A stretch of DNA of 64,000 nucleotides from Aliisedimentitalea scapharcae (GCF_045277565.1 NZ_CP123584.1:2728001-2792000), one strand, 5' to 3'. Shown: positions 1-9,778, counted from the first letter of the stretch. The notes: generated from the letters alone by a model not told the origin. Numbers and translations: made by a program.

Positions 1-1
1 G

Positions 2-664
2 GCAGTTCCGTTTTCGGCCTGGATCGACGAATGGCAGATGGCCGGAGCGACCTTGGACAACGTATCTTTGCGGGCCAGCGGGTCAGAGTTTTCCTATGAT
101 CTGTCCCTGCAGGCACGCGGGCCATTGGTATTGCACGGCACGCACGGCTATTCGGTCAAATCCGCGTCGGGACAGGCCAGCCATTACTATTCACAACCGC
201 GCTATGAGATTACGGGCACTGTGACCACACCACGCGGGCCGGTTGCCGTGTCAGGTCAGGGGTGGTTTGACCGCGAATGGTCCAGCCAGCCATTGGATCA
301 GGACCAAACCGGCTGGGACTGGTTTTCGCTCAGTCTGGAGGACGGCAATAAACTGATGGGGTTTCGGCTGCGCGGACAGGACTCTGTGTTCACATCGGGC
401 ACCTGGATCGGAGCAGACGGCACCACGGTTCCCCTGCTCCCCGGACAGTTTCAGGCCCGGCCATTGAACTCTGTCCAAACCGCAGGCCGGTCCCTTGCGA
501 CCTCCTGGCAGGTCACGGTGGAGACTCGAAACCTGGATCTCAGAATTGACGCTCTGAATCCTGATGCCTGGATGGACACGTCCTTTCCGTATTGGGAGGG
601 ACCGGTCCAGATCAGCGGCAGCCACAGCGGAAGCGGGTACCTGGAAATGACCGGATATGAATGA
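2..664 (+). CDS. AttH/CrtC-type lipocalin-like secreted protein, 5' truncated by window edge
   Basis: The frame is open from the left edge (codons from base 2) to TGA at 662-664, giving 220 visible residues of a longer protein. The motif WFDREW followed by a Gly/Trp-rich beta-sheet region (TGWDWFSL, MGFRLR) is what I recognise from the AttH / hydroxyneurosporene-hydratase-like family of exported two-lipocalin-domain proteins. In many Proteobacteria such genes follow an ABC exporter permease and ATPase, which would lie to the left and cannot be seen. The biochemical role is not established. The next gene starts 193 nt downstream and looks unrelated. The family call rests on motif appearance only. 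Confidence 0.6.
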   Translation, partial: AVPFSAWIDEWQMAGATLDNVSLRASGSEFSYDLSLQARGPLVLHGTHGYSVKSASGQASHYYSQPRYEITGTVTTPRGPVAVSGQGWFDREWSSQPLDQDQTGWDWFSLSLEDGNKLMGFRLRGQDSVFTSGTWIGADGTTVPLLPGQFQARPLNSVQTAGRSLATSWQVTVETRNLDLRIDALNPDAWMDTSFPYWEGPVQISGSHSGSGYLEMTGYE

Positions 665-857
665 AAATCTGGCCATTCAGACAGATGTTTCCCGATTTCC
701 TTGGACACCTCACCATCCATGGGATGCGCAGATTTTTTGAACCGGTGTGGAAAACGTCCAAAAGATGTCGCCTTTAGATGGACGCGCCTTCGTCCTTCCC
801 CTAACCTCACGCCTCGAAGCCGTCGCAAGACAACAAATCGCAAGCCGAGGTTCGTGA

Positions 858-1724
858 ATGGATTACCATACCCCAGCCAGTTTCAAGGACGCAGTCGAGC
901 TGGCCGCCAACAGTGACGGGATCACCCGTTTTCTGGCCGGTGGCACCGACGTTCTGGTGCAATTGCGCGCCGATATCGTCACCCCTGATACCCTGATCGA
1001 CGTCAAACATATCCCCGGTGTGCATGACATTACCCGTGCTGCAGATGGCGGTTGGACCATCGGTGTAGCGACCCCGGGTGCCGAAATGTCCGAACACCCG
1101 GAACTGGGACAGGATTGGCCCGGTGTGGTCGAAGGCATGGACCTGATCGGATCGACCCAGGTTCAGGGCCGTGCCACATTGGTTGGCAACCTGTGCAATG
1201 GATCGCCTGCTGCGGATTCGGTCCCGGCCCTGGTCGCCGCAGGGGCCACCGTTTCGGTGACCGGACCCAACGGTGACCGTACGGTTGCTGTCGAAGACAT
1301 TCCAACAGGCCCGGGTCGCACATCGCTGGCCAAGGGTGAGCTGGTGAACGCCGTTCATCTGCCGGCCCGTGGCGACAACGGCGGTGACGCCTATCTGCGG
1401 TTCATTCCGCGCACCGAAATGGATATTGCCGTTGTGGGCTGTGGCGTGAACCTGCGCCTGGACGGGGATACCATTGTCGAAGCGCGCGTGTCGCTGGGTG
1501 CCGTCGCCCCCACCGTGCTGCTGGTGCAGGACTGCGCCGATGCGATCATTGGCACGACGCTGGATGACGCCGCATTGGACAAACTGGCCGCGGCTGCATC
1601 CGCCGCCTGCAATCCGATCACCGACAAACGCGGAACCATTGAATTCCGCACCCATGTGGCAGGTGTTCTGGCCCGCCGCACCGCCAAGATCGCCTATGAT
1701 CGCGCAAAGGGAGCCGCAAAATGA
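858..1724 (+). CDS. Molybdenum hydroxylase FAD-binding subunit (CoxM/XdhB type)
   Basis: 288 residues, normal for the medium subunit of xanthine dehydrogenase/CO dehydrogenase-type enzymes. It binds the FAD that passes electrons from the 2Fe-2S subunit to the final acceptor. Visible FAD motifs are FLAGGTDVLVQLR near residue 25 and TLVGNLCNGSPAADS near 110; the second has Val where many homologues have Gly (TxGGN). ATG 858 has a GAGG about 9 nt upstream. The stop overlaps the next start by 4 nt (ATGA). The gene order FAD - FeS - Moco equals coxMSL, but the large subunit lacks the CO dehydrogenase signature. The substrate is unknown. Confidence 0.9.
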   Translation: MDYHTPASFKDAVELAANSDGITRFLAGGTDVLVQLRADIVTPDTLIDVKHIPGVHDITRAADGGWTIGVATPGAEMSEHPELGQDWPGVVEGMDLIGSTQVQGRATLVGNLCNGSPAADSVPALVAAGATVSVTGPNGDRTVAVEDIPTGPGRTSLAKGELVNAVHLPARGDNGGDAYLRFIPRTEMDIAVVGCGVNLRLDGDTIVEARVSLGAVAPTVLLVQDCADAIIGTTLDDAALDKLAAAASAACNPITDKRGTIEFRTHVAGVLARRTAKIAYDRAKGAAK

Positions 1725-2200
1725 GCAAGATCCACGTCAGCGCCACAGTGAATGGCGACTCCGTAGAATACCTGTGCGACCCACGTGAAACCCTGTTGGA
1801 CGTGCTGCGCGACCGCCTGAACCTGACCGGAGCCAAGGAAGGCTGTGGCACCGGCGACTGCGGAGCCTGTTCGGTGACGCTGGACGGCCGTCTGGTCTGT
1901 TCCTGTCTGGTGCTGGGTGCCGAAGCCGAGGGCAAGGAGATTGCCACCGTCGAAGGAATAGCCGATGGCGACGTCCTGCACCCGTTGCAGCAGAAATTCA
2001 TCGACCACGCGGCCCTCCAATGTGGCGTCTGCACACCGGGCATTCTGGTGGCGGCCAAATCGCTGCTCGAAAAGAACCCCGACCCCACCGAAACCGAGGT
2101 CCGGTACTGGCTGGCCGGCAACCTGTGTCGCTGCACCGGATACGACAAAATCATTCGTGCCGTCATGGAAACGGCAGCAGACATGCGGGAGGCTTCGTAA
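1721..2200 (+). CDS. Molybdenum hydroxylase 2Fe-2S subunit (CoxS/XdhA type)
   Basis: 159 residues carrying both iron-sulfur clusters of the enzyme. The N-terminal plant-ferredoxin-type cluster has C42, C47, C50 and a Cys at 60 or 62 (CGTGDCGAC). The C-terminal helical domain holds the second cluster, C101-x2-C104 (QCGVCTPG) and C136-x-C138 (NLCRCTGY). All expected ligands are present. Translation is probably coupled to the FAD subunit through ATGA. The Moco subunit starts one base after the stop codon. Electrons run from Moco through the two clusters to FAD. Confidence 0.95.
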   Translation: MSKIHVSATVNGDSVEYLCDPRETLLDVLRDRLNLTGAKEGCGTGDCGACSVTLDGRLVCSCLVLGAEAEGKEIATVEGIADGDVLHPLQQKFIDHAALQCGVCTPGILVAAKSLLEKNPDPTETEVRYWLAGNLCRCTGYDKIIRAVMETAADMREAS

Positions 2201-2201
2201 T

Positions 2202-4481
2202 ATGGCTTTGGACGAATACAAACCCCAAACCGGCGGTGCCGAGTTTGATGAAAATGCCAAAGACTTCAACCACGTTGGCACGACTCCCAACCGTCCCGAC
2301 GGGTTGGACAAGGTCACCGGCCGCGCCCGTTTTGGTGCCGACACCCAGGCACCGGGCATGTTGTTCGCGTCAATCGTGCGGTCGCCCCATGCCCACGCGC
2401 GTATCGTCAAGATCAACACCGACAAGGCCGAAGCACTGGAAGGCGTCAAAGCCATCGTGACCCGTGCGGATTTTGCCACCGGTCTGACCGGTGAATATGG
2501 CTATGTCCTCGAAAACGTCATGGCGGGCGAAAAAGCCCTGTATGACGGGCACGCAGTTGCAGCCGTCGCCGCCACATCGGCGCTGGCAGCACGCGATGCC
2601 GCCAAATTGATCGAGGTCGAATACGAAATCCTGCCGCATGTGACCGATGTCGACGCCGCCATGCAGGATGGCGCGCCGGTGATCAATGCCGACTACGCCG
2701 ATGAATCAGTGCCCGCAGGCATGCATCCCAATGTGGTCCGCACCCACGAAAGCGGCCATGGCGATGTCGATACCGGTTTTGCCGAAGCGGATCTGGTGGT
2801 CGAGGATCATTTCACAACCGAGGCCACCCACCAGGGGTATATCGAACCCCACGCCTGCCTGGCGTCGCTGGGGATGGATGGCAAGGGCGAGCTGTGGTGC
2901 TGTACCCAAGGCCATTGGTATGTGCAGAAACATTGCGCCGCGCTGCTGGGGTTGGAAACCTCGCAATTGCGGGTGACTGCGTCCGAGATCGGCGGCGGTT
3001 TTGGCGGCAAGACCACCGTGTTCATCGAACCCGTCGCTCTGGCGCTCAGCCGCAAGGCCAACCGCCCGGTGAAACTGGTGATGAACCGTTCTGAGGTGTT
3101 CCGCGCCACTGGCCCGACGTCGTCAACCTCGATGGACGTCAAGATCGGCATGAAAAAGGACGGCACCATCACGGCTGCCCAGGGCGTCTTTCGCCTACAG
3201 GGTGGCGCGTTCCCCGGTGCGCCGATGGAATTCACCGCGATGTGTGCCTTTGCACCATATGACCTGAAAAACGTCAGTCAGCTGGGCTATGACGTGGTCA
3301 GCAACCGCCCGAAACAGGCCGCTTACCGCGCGCCCGGATCACCTATGGCGGCCTTTGCCGTTGAATCCGTGATTGACGAACTGTGCAACCAATTGGGGTT
3401 GGACCCGGTCGAAACCCGCCTGAAAAACGCGGCCAAAGAGGGCACCAAAGCCTCTTACGGACCACGGTTTGATCGGATCGGCTTGGTGGAAACACTGGAA
3501 GCGGCCAAGGCCCATCCGCATTACTCCGCCCCGTTGAAACCGGGTCAGGGTCGAGGAATTTCCTGTGGGTTCTGGTTTAACCACGGCGGAGAAACCTCTG
3601 TTTCTCTTTCACTTTCCGAAGATGGCACCGCACAGGTTTCGGTTGGCACCCCCGACATCGGCGGCTCGCGCGCCTCGATGGCGTTGATGGCGGCCGAAGT
3701 TCTGGGCATCCCGTACGAAAACATCCGGGTGACCATCGCCGATACCGCCACACTGGGCTATAATGACGTCAGCCATGGCTCACGCGTGACCTATGCCAGC
3801 GGTCTTGCCACCATCAAGGCAGCCCGGGCAGCCGTTGAAAAAATGTGCCAGCGCGCTGCGCAGCATTGGGGCATCCCCGAAGATGCAGTGAAATGGGAAG
3901 ACGGCTGTGCCGTTCCATCGGGTCCAAACGCAGGTGACTTCGATCCCCTGCCCCTGGCCGATATCACCGCCACCATGGGCCAGACCGGCGGTCCGATTTC
4001 GGGTCATTTCGAAGCCACGCCCGAAGGAGCTGGTGTTTCCTTTGCCACCCATATCGTGGATGCCGAGGTCGATCCGGAAACCGGAAAGACCAGCGTCAGC
4101 CGCTATACGGTGATCCAGGACGCAGGCAAGGCCATCCACCCCACCTATGTGGAAGGTCAGTATCAGGGCGGTGCCGCACAAGGTATCGGTTGGGCGCTGA
4201 ACGAAGAGTACATCTATGGTGAAGATGGCCGGTTGCAGAACTCGGTGTTTCTTGACTATCGGATCCCTGTCGCTTCGGACCTGCCGATGATCGACACGGT
4301 CATTGTCGAAGTTCCAAACCCAGGCCACCCGTTCGGTGTGCGCGGTGTTGGTGAAACCTCGATCTGCCCACCACTGGCGGCCATTGCCAATGCGGTGTCG
4401 GCTGCTGCTGGTGTGCGCCTGCGGTCGCTTCCGATGTCGCCGCCAAAGATCCTGTCCGCGCTTGGCACCCATGACGCCTAA
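2202..4481 (+). CDS. Molybdenum hydroxylase Moco-binding catalytic subunit
   Basis: 759 residues from ATG 2202; the same frame is open further upstream, but that stretch overlaps the FeS gene. Xanthine oxidase-family signatures are present: IGGGFGGKT in the Moco domain, AYRAPGS at the position of the active-site loop, and GVGETS near the C-terminus, whose Glu is the catalytic base. Form I CO dehydrogenase has AYxCSFR and form II has AYRGAGR, so this is not a CO dehydrogenase by motif. It is a cytoplasmic hydroxylase of an aldehyde, N-heterocycle or thioester-like substrate that the sequence does not reveal. It overlaps the MoaD-like gene by 11 nt. Confidence 0.93.
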   Translation: MALDEYKPQTGGAEFDENAKDFNHVGTTPNRPDGLDKVTGRARFGADTQAPGMLFASIVRSPHAHARIVKINTDKAEALEGVKAIVTRADFATGLTGEYGYVLENVMAGEKALYDGHAVAAVAATSALAARDAAKLIEVEYEILPHVTDVDAAMQDGAPVINADYADESVPAGMHPNVVRTHESGHGDVDTGFAEADLVVEDHFTTEATHQGYIEPHACLASLGMDGKGELWCCTQGHWYVQKHCAALLGLETSQLRVTASEIGGGFGGKTTVFIEPVALALSRKANRPVKLVMNRSEVFRATGPTSSTSMDVKIGMKKDGTITAAQGVFRLQGGAFPGAPMEFTAMCAFAPYDLKNVSQLGYDVVSNRPKQAAYRAPGSPMAAFAVESVIDELCNQLGLDPVETRLKNAAKEGTKASYGPRFDRIGLVETLEAAKAHPHYSAPLKPGQGRGISCGFWFNHGGETSVSLSLSEDGTAQVSVGTPDIGGSRASMALMAAEVLGIPYENIRVTIADTATLGYNDVSHGSRVTYASGLATIKAARAAVEKMCQRAAQHWGIPEDAVKWEDGCAVPSGPNAGDFDPLPLADITATMGQTGGPISGHFEATPEGAGVSFATHIVDAEVDPETGKTSVSRYTVIQDAGKAIHPTYVEGQYQGGAAQGIGWALNEEYIYGEDGRLQNSVFLDYRIPVASDLPMIDTVIVEVPNPGHPFGVRGVGETSICPPLAAIANAVSAAAGVRLRSLPMSPPKILSALGTHDA

Positions 4482-4725
4482 GGTTCAGGTCCATCTGTGG
4501 TCGGCTCTGCGCAGACACACAGATGGGCAGGAAATTGTGGAGGTTACGGCCTCCACCACCGGTCAGATGTTGACGGCACTGCGGTCCGAATACCCGGGGC
4601 TGGGTCCTGTCATCGATGCAGGGGTATCTGTGGCAATAGACGGTCGGATCTATGCCACCAGCCTGACCCAGACGGTTGGGCCAGAGAATGAAATCTATCT
4701 GATGCAGCGGCTAAAAGGCGGGTAG
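4471..4725 (+). CDS. MoaD/ThiS-family sulfur carrier protein
   Basis: 84 residues with a ubiquitin-like fold pattern and the C-terminal Gly-Gly (LKGG) needed for adenylation and thiocarboxylate formation. MoaD is the small subunit of molybdopterin synthase. ATG 4471 lies inside the end of the catalytic subunit gene (11-nt overlap), so it is the fourth gene of the hydroxylase operon. A dedicated MoaD beside a molybdenum enzyme would tie cofactor supply to enzyme synthesis. It may equally be a MoaD paralogue; no moaE, xdhC or coxD is visible nearby. Confidence 0.85.
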   Translation: MTPKVQVHLWSALRRHTDGQEIVEVTASTTGQMLTALRSEYPGLGPVIDAGVSVAIDGRIYATSLTQTVGPENEIYLMQRLKGG

Positions 4726-4836
4726 CGTCACGGGGTCTTGCCCCGGTGCCAATGGCAGCTCGGCCGGGAAATTCCCCCCGAACATTTAGGTCAGAGAACG
4801 CTGGGATCGCCTGTTCAAAAACAATTTGAGTTCGCG

Positions 4837-4877
4837 AAATCCGCCCCACCTTATGAACAGGCAGGGCGGATTTTTTT
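4837..4877 (+). terminator. Rho-independent terminator of the hydroxylase operon
   Basis: Inverted repeat AAATCCGCCC (4837-4846) and GGGCGGATTT (4864-4873), running into a seven-T tract at 4871-4877. It sits between the plus-strand hydroxylase operon and the convergent RND pump operon. Confidence 0.8.
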
Positions 4878-7800
4878 ATGTCAGCTTTGCCGCGCCTTTA
4901 AGACGTTCGCGCACACCCTGCATCAGGGCATATAGCACTGGTACCACAATCACCCCGATCACTGTGGCAAACAGCATTCCGCCAAACACCGCAAAGCCGA
5001 TGGCCTTTTGACTGGCTGCACCAGCACCAGAAGCCACCAGCAACGGGATTACCCCCAGCAGGAAGGACAACGCCGTCATCATCACGGCTCGGAAGCGTTG
5101 GAAAGCCGCTTCGATTGCGGCCTCGCGGATGGTTTTACCGGCATTATGCTGTTCAATCGCAAATTCAACGATCAGAATCGCGTTTTTCGAGGCCAGACCA
5201 ATCAACATTATCATCCCGATCTGGGTGTAGAGGTTGATGTCGCTGCCGATTGCCGACACCGTGACCACCGCGCCAAACAGGGCCACGATCACCGACAACA
5301 AAATTGCGACCGGCATCGTCCAGCTTTCGTATTGCGCCACCAGGAACAGATACCCAAACAGGATTGCCATCACCAGGATCACCTGTACGAGACCCGCGCT
5401 GTCCTGTTGTTGCTGCGCCGTGCCGGTCCATTCAAAGGCATAGCCGGGCGGCAAGGATTCGGCAGCGGATTCCTCCATCACGCGGATCGCGTCACCCGTC
5501 GACAACCCCGGTGCCGGGGTGGCCGTGACAGTGGCCGAGCGGAACATATTGTGACGCTTCAGCAGAACCGGCCCCAGGATGTTTTCGACATCCACCAGGG
5601 TCGACAGTGGAACCATTTCTCCTGTGGTCGAGCGGACATAGAGATTGCCGATATCTTCGACCTTGTCCCGATACGACCCATCCGCCTGGATCATCACCCG
5701 ATAGACACGGCCGTACAGGTTGAAGTCATTGACATAGTAGGACCCCAATTGGGCCTGAAGGGTTTGAAAGACTTCGGAAATGGCAACCTGCAGGGTTTTG
5801 GTCTTTTCCCTGTCCAGATCAACAAAGACCTGAGGCACATTGGCCCGAAAGGTGGTAAAGGCGCGTTCGATCTCGGGGCGTTGATTGGCCGCATATACCA
5901 GCGACCCCAAGGCCGCCGACAGATCCTGGGGCGTGCCACCCCCTGTCTGTTGCACTTGCAGTTCGACGCCCGCGCTCATCCCCAGGCCGGAAATCGGTGG
6001 CGGGTTGAAGGCAACGATACTGGCCGCCGCTTCGCTATTGGCGATTCCATAGATCTGAGCCAGGATTGCATCGGCGCTCTGCGCGTCGTCAGTCCGGTCA
6101 TCCCAGGGATCCAGGGTTACGATGATCATGGCACCATTGGGCAGACCACCGTTCAACATGCTGAAACCATTGACCAGAACCGTATGTTCGACACCGGGCA
6201 CCTGTTTCAGTTGATCCCGCAACCGGGCGGCGACCTGCTCGGTTCGCCCCAACGCAGCCGCATCCGGCAGTTGAACATCCACGAACAGATAGCCGTTGTC
6301 TTCGAGCGGAATGAACCCTTTGGGTGTGATGGAAAACAGGCCGCCCAGACCTGCCCCCATCCCCAATACAATAGCCAACCCGATGATCGGCAGGCGGACC
6401 AGACGACGAACGATACCGACATACCCGGTACGGACGCCACCGATCACCCCTTCGAACACAGCCAGCAGGCCACGCGGCGGGCCGGACCGCGGTTTGAGCA
6501 CCAAGGCGCAAAGCGCGGGAGACAGGGTCAGTGCGTTGATGGACGAGATGATGACCGCTATCGAAATTGTCACGGCAAACTGCGAATACAACCGCCCCGT
6601 AATCCCGGGCATGAAGGTCACCGGCACGAAGACTGCCAACAACACCAGGGTCGTCGCAATCACCGGGCCTGAAATCTGCCCCATCGCCTTGCGGGTGGCA
6701 TCCGGGGCACTCAACCCTTCGTCCGCAATCAACCGTTCAACATTCTCGACCACGACGATCGCATCATCCACCACGATGCCGATGGCCAGCACCAGCGCGA
6801 ACAACGAGATCGTGTTCAATGTCATGCCAAAGGCCAGCAGAAAAGCAAATGTCCCGATCAGCGACACGGGAATGGCGATCATCGGGATCAACGTGGCGCG
6901 GAAATTGCCAAGAAAGACAAAGACAACCGACACAACCAGCGCAAAGGTCATCATCAACGTGCTGATCACATCCTTGAGCGATTGTTCGACGAATTTCGTC
7001 GAGTCAAAGGGGATCGCGTATTCGACATCATCAGGGAACGTCAACGACAGACGGTCCAATTCGGCGCGAACCTGTTCAGCCACCGCCAGCGCATTGGCTC
7101 CGGGAGCCTGATACACCGCCAGAATGGACGCCGGTCCGTCATCCAGAAAACCTGAATTGTTATAGGTCCGTGCCCCCAGTTCGACCCGGGCGATATCACG
7201 AACCCGCACCTGATTTCCTTCTGAACCGGAGCGGATCACAATGTCTTCGAATTCGCGGGTGGTTGCCAGACGACCACGGGATTTGATCGTGTATTGAAAC
7301 GTCTGATCCCCCGGCACCGGAGGCGATCCGATCTGACCTGCGGACACTTCGAGGTTTTGTTCGCGGACCGCGTTTATGACGTCCCCGGGCGTCACGCCCA
7401 GTCCGGCCATCTTGTTGGGGTCCAGCCAGAGCCGCATGGCATATTCCAGATCGGTCAGAACATCGGCATTGCCGACCCCATTGATCCGGCTCAGTGCATC
7501 CTTGATATTGATGGACGAATAATTGGACAGGAACACATCGTCATACGTCCCGTTTGGCGAGGTCAGCGCCGTCACGAGCAACATGTTGGACGATGCCTTT
7601 TGCGTCACAACCCCGGAACTGGTGACCTCGGCTGGCAAGGATGCCATGGCCTGGGCCACGCGGTTCTGCACGTTGACCGACGCGATATCCGGGTCGGTGC
7701 CAACCTCAAAGGTGACGGACAGGCTGTAGGATCCATTGTCTGAAGAGGTGGAGGACATATAGATCATGCCATCCACACCGTTCACCTGCGCTTCGATTGG

Positions 7801-7992
7801 AGCGGCGACGCTGGTTTCCACGGTCTCTGCGTTGGCACCGGTGTAATTGGCGTTCACCGTGACAACCGGAGGCGTGATTTCAGGGAATTGGGCCACGGGC
7901 AACGCCATGTAGCCGATCAACCCCAAAACAGTCAGCACCAGCGAAATGACAATCGCGAATTTCGGGCGCGAGATAAAAAAGGAGGAGAACAT
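4876..7992 (-). CDS. RND multidrug efflux pump, inner-membrane HAE1 subunit (AcrB/MexB type)
   Basis: 1038 residues, full length for a proton-driven hydrophobe/amphiphile efflux RND protein. The N-terminus MFSSFFISRPKFA starts with a membrane helix. The TM4 proton-relay pair Asp409-Asp410 (IGIVVDDAIVV) and the late Lys (GLASKNAIL) are both present, so the pump should be active. It forms the trimeric inner-membrane part of a tripartite pump with the adaptor encoded 3 nt upstream. No outer-membrane channel gene and no TetR/MarR regulator are adjacent, so a TolC-like partner must come from elsewhere. Substrates cannot be read from sequence. Confidence 0.95.
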   Translation of the reverse strand: MFSSFFISRPKFAIVISLVLTVLGLIGYMALPVAQFPEITPPVVTVNANYTGANAETVETSVAAPIEAQVNGVDGMIYMSSTSSDNGSYSLSVTFEVGTDPDIASVNVQNRVAQAMASLPAEVTSSGVVTQKASSNMLLVTALTSPNGTYDDVFLSNYSSINIKDALSRINGVGNADVLTDLEYAMRLWLDPNKMAGLGVTPGDVINAVREQNLEVSAGQIGSPPVPGDQTFQYTIKSRGRLATTREFEDIVIRSGSEGNQVRVRDIARVELGARTYNNSGFLDDGPASILAVYQAPGANALAVAEQVRAELDRLSLTFPDDVEYAIPFDSTKFVEQSLKDVISTLMMTFALVVSVVFVFLGNFRATLIPMIAIPVSLIGTFAFLLAFGMTLNTISLFALVLAIGIVVDDAIVVVENVERLIADEGLSAPDATRKAMGQISGPVIATTLVLLAVFVPVTFMPGITGRLYSQFAVTISIAVIISSINALTLSPALCALVLKPRSGPPRGLLAVFEGVIGGVRTGYVGIVRRLVRLPIIGLAIVLGMGAGLGGLFSITPKGFIPLEDNGYLFVDVQLPDAAALGRTEQVAARLRDQLKQVPGVEHTVLVNGFSMLNGGLPNGAMIIVTLDPWDDRTDDAQSADAILAQIYGIANSEAAASIVAFNPPPISGLGMSAGVELQVQQTGGGTPQDLSAALGSLVYAANQRPEIERAFTTFRANVPQVFVDLDREKTKTLQVAISEVFQTLQAQLGSYYVNDFNLYGRVYRVMIQADGSYRDKVEDIGNLYVRSTTGEMVPLSTLVDVENILGPVLLKRHNMFRSATVTATPAPGLSTGDAIRVMEESAAESLPPGYAFEWTGTAQQQQDSAGLVQVILVMAILFGYLFLVAQYESWTMPVAILLSVIVALFGAVVTVSAIGSDINLYTQIGMIMLIGLASKNAILIVEFAIEQHNAGKTIREAAIEAAFQRFRAVMMTALSFLLGVIPLLVASGAGAASQKAIGFAVFGGMLFATVIGVIVVPVLYALMQGVRERLKGAAKLT

Positions 7993-7995
7993 GTG

Positions 7996-9132
7996 TTACT
8001 CTCCAGCCTGGCCGCTCAGGACCGCATCGACTTTGACACCGGGGCGCACACGCTGCAGCCCCTCGACAATCACGCTTTCCCCTTCGCGCAACCCGTCTTC
8101 GACGATCACCGCGGTTTCGACCTGGTCACCGCTGGTGATATAACGCTGTTCCACAGTGTTCTGCGCGCCGACGACCAGAACAAAATCACCCCGTTGATCC
8201 CTTTGAATGGCGGCTTGTGGTATCAAAACCCGTTCCACGGGCTCCAGCGCTTCGATCCCTACGCTGACAAAGGCACCGTCAATCAGAAAACCGCGCGTGT
8301 TGGCAAATCTCGCGCGCAATGTGATCGTTCCCGTTGTCGGGTCAATGCGGTTGTCGGCAAAGGCAATTTCGCCCACTTCGTCCAATCGCCGTCCATTTGG
8401 CAGATCAACATAGACCTTGGGTTTGCGGTCACTGTCCGAGAGTTCGTTTGCAGCCACGTCCAATTTTTCCAGAACGTTGACAAATTCCTTTTCGTTCAGG
8501 GCAAAGGACACAAAGATCGGTGCCTCGCGCACCAGCGTGACCAGCGCCGCCCCATCAGGTGAGACCACATCGCCCCGGGAGACCTGGACCGCCCCGATCC
8601 GACCGTCAAAGGGCGCGTCGATATTGGTGTAGCTCAGGTTCAGTTCAGCCTGGCGCACGGCTGCCTTGGCCGAGCGGACTTCGGCTTCGGCGACTTTTTC
8701 ATTGGCCTTGGCCGTATCTCGTTCGGCTGCCGGCACCGAGCCGCGCTGAAACAGCTCTTCCTTGCGCGCATACTCTACGATCTTGAGTTCCAGATTGGCT
8801 TCGGCCTTGGCCAGATTGGCCTTTTGGGCATCCAAAGTGGCCTCATAGGCGCTGCGTTCAATCTTGAACAACAATTCGCCTTCGGACACTTCGGCACCAT
8901 TGTTGACCAGCCGCTCTTCAAGGAACCCGTTGACGCGCGCCCGGATATCGACCTTGTCGATGGCCTGTCCCCGTCCAATAAAGGTCGCCTGATCCGAAAT
9001 CATCTGCGTATAAGCGGCGGCCACTGACACCTTGGGCGCAGCCGGTGTCTGCGCCATCGTGGCACTGCCCAAACCTATCGCAATCGTCAGGGCGAGAGGT
9101 CCTAGCAGGGAACGGGGAAGTACCGACAGCAT
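7996..9132 (-). CDS. RND efflux periplasmic adaptor (membrane fusion protein, AcrA/MexA type)
   Basis: 378 residues. The N-terminus has a signal peptide ending near TMAQ. It is followed by a lipoyl-like half motif, an alpha-helical hairpin rich in Ala/Glu/Lys (residues ~90-140), the second lipoyl half (SYTNIDAPFDGRIG near 175) and a C-terminal beta-barrel. It bridges the RND trimer and an outer-membrane channel. It is first in the two-gene operon, 3 nt ahead of the pump gene. The signal lacks an obvious lipobox Cys, so the mature protein is probably a soluble periplasmic subunit rather than a lipoprotein. Confidence 0.93.
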   Translation of the reverse strand: MLSVLPRSLLGPLALTIAIGLGSATMAQTPAAPKVSVAAAYTQMISDQATFIGRGQAIDKVDIRARVNGFLEERLVNNGAEVSEGELLFKIERSAYEATLDAQKANLAKAEANLELKIVEYARKEELFQRGSVPAAERDTAKANEKVAEAEVRSAKAAVRQAELNLSYTNIDAPFDGRIGAVQVSRGDVVSPDGAALVTLVREAPIFVSFALNEKEFVNVLEKLDVAANELSDSDRKPKVYVDLPNGRRLDEVGEIAFADNRIDPTTGTITLRARFANTRGFLIDGAFVSVGIEALEPVERVLIPQAAIQRDQRGDFVLVVGAQNTVEQRYITSGDQVETAVIVEDGLREGESVIVEGLQRVRPGVKVDAVLSGQAGE

Positions 9133-9381
9133 ATCGTATCCTTTTTCTCGACAACCTGTTTGTTCTCCGGGGGTAACAGATCAATATGTCTCGCCCGGCT
9201 CAGGAAAATTCAGTATGAATTGGCGACTATTGTGTCGCAGGTATAAGCGTTTCTCAATACTAGCCTCTCCTTACCGTACGACAATCTGATCAGCCACCGT
9301 CGAGATTCAGAAAAAACTCTCGGAAACTGAAAATTTCGGTCTGGACGCACCCCAAAACCCAAGCTATAGAACGCGCACCGT

Positions 9382-9456
9382 TCCGGCGTAGCTCAGCGGT
9401 AGAGCAGTTGACTGTTAATCAATTGGTCGTAGGTTCGATCCCTACCGCCGGAGCCA
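9382..9456 (+). tRNA. tRNA-Asn (GUU)
   Basis: The acceptor arm TCCGGCG (9382-9388) pairs with CGCCGGA (9446-9452), followed by discriminator G and encoded CCA (9454-9456). The D-arm is GCTCAGCGGTAGAGC, the anticodon loop CTGTTAA gives anticodon GTT, and the T-arm contains GGTTCGATCCC. All arms fold normally. It stands alone, with no neighbouring tRNA or integrase. Confidence 0.97.
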
Positions 9457-9778
9457 ATTTCACCTAACCAAACCAAAACGTTAGTCGATTTTGGCAGGTA
9501 CTGCGCAGGGTCCGCTTGCCGTGTACCAGCGGTGTGAAACACCGTGTGTCGACCCACATAGGTACGTGTCACCGGCTTGACCCCACGCCCAGACCCCCGC
9601 CAGGTCGGCCATTAGTCTCTGGTCCAACACATGCGTGTGCTGTGACATACGATGCGAAGAACAAGCGGCATTGGGGCACGCGTGCAGCCTGGCGCATTCG
9701 ACGAACTCATCCGACAGTGGCGGGATCGTTCCGGCCGCCCTTGGGCCGAGCCGGAATTAACGCGAATGCCGCCGTCTT
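9457..9778. other. Intergenic stretch between tRNA-Asn and the KAS operon
   Basis: I see no convincing gene here. The only structure is an inverted repeat, TTCCGGC (9729-9735) with GCCGGAA (9750-9756), just downstream of the minus-strand ketoacyl synthase gene. It could be a weak transcription end but has no T tract on that strand. There is no direct repeat of the tRNA 3' end that would mark an attachment site. Confidence 0.4.

Noticed and set aside
661..777. 38-residue ORF overlapping the stop of the AttH-like gene (ATGA)
   Set aside because: Coupling is suggestive, but the composition is Trp/Phe/Arg-rich without pattern and nothing follows in the same direction for 80 nt.
2202..4481. Carbon monoxide dehydrogenase large subunit
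   Set aside because: Gene order is coxMSL-like, but the active-site loop reads AYRAPGS, neither the form I AYxCSFR nor the form II AYRGAGR.
9382..9456. tRNA-Asn as integration site of a genomic island
   Set aside because: No integrase nearby and no repeat of the tRNA 3' end seen in the following region.
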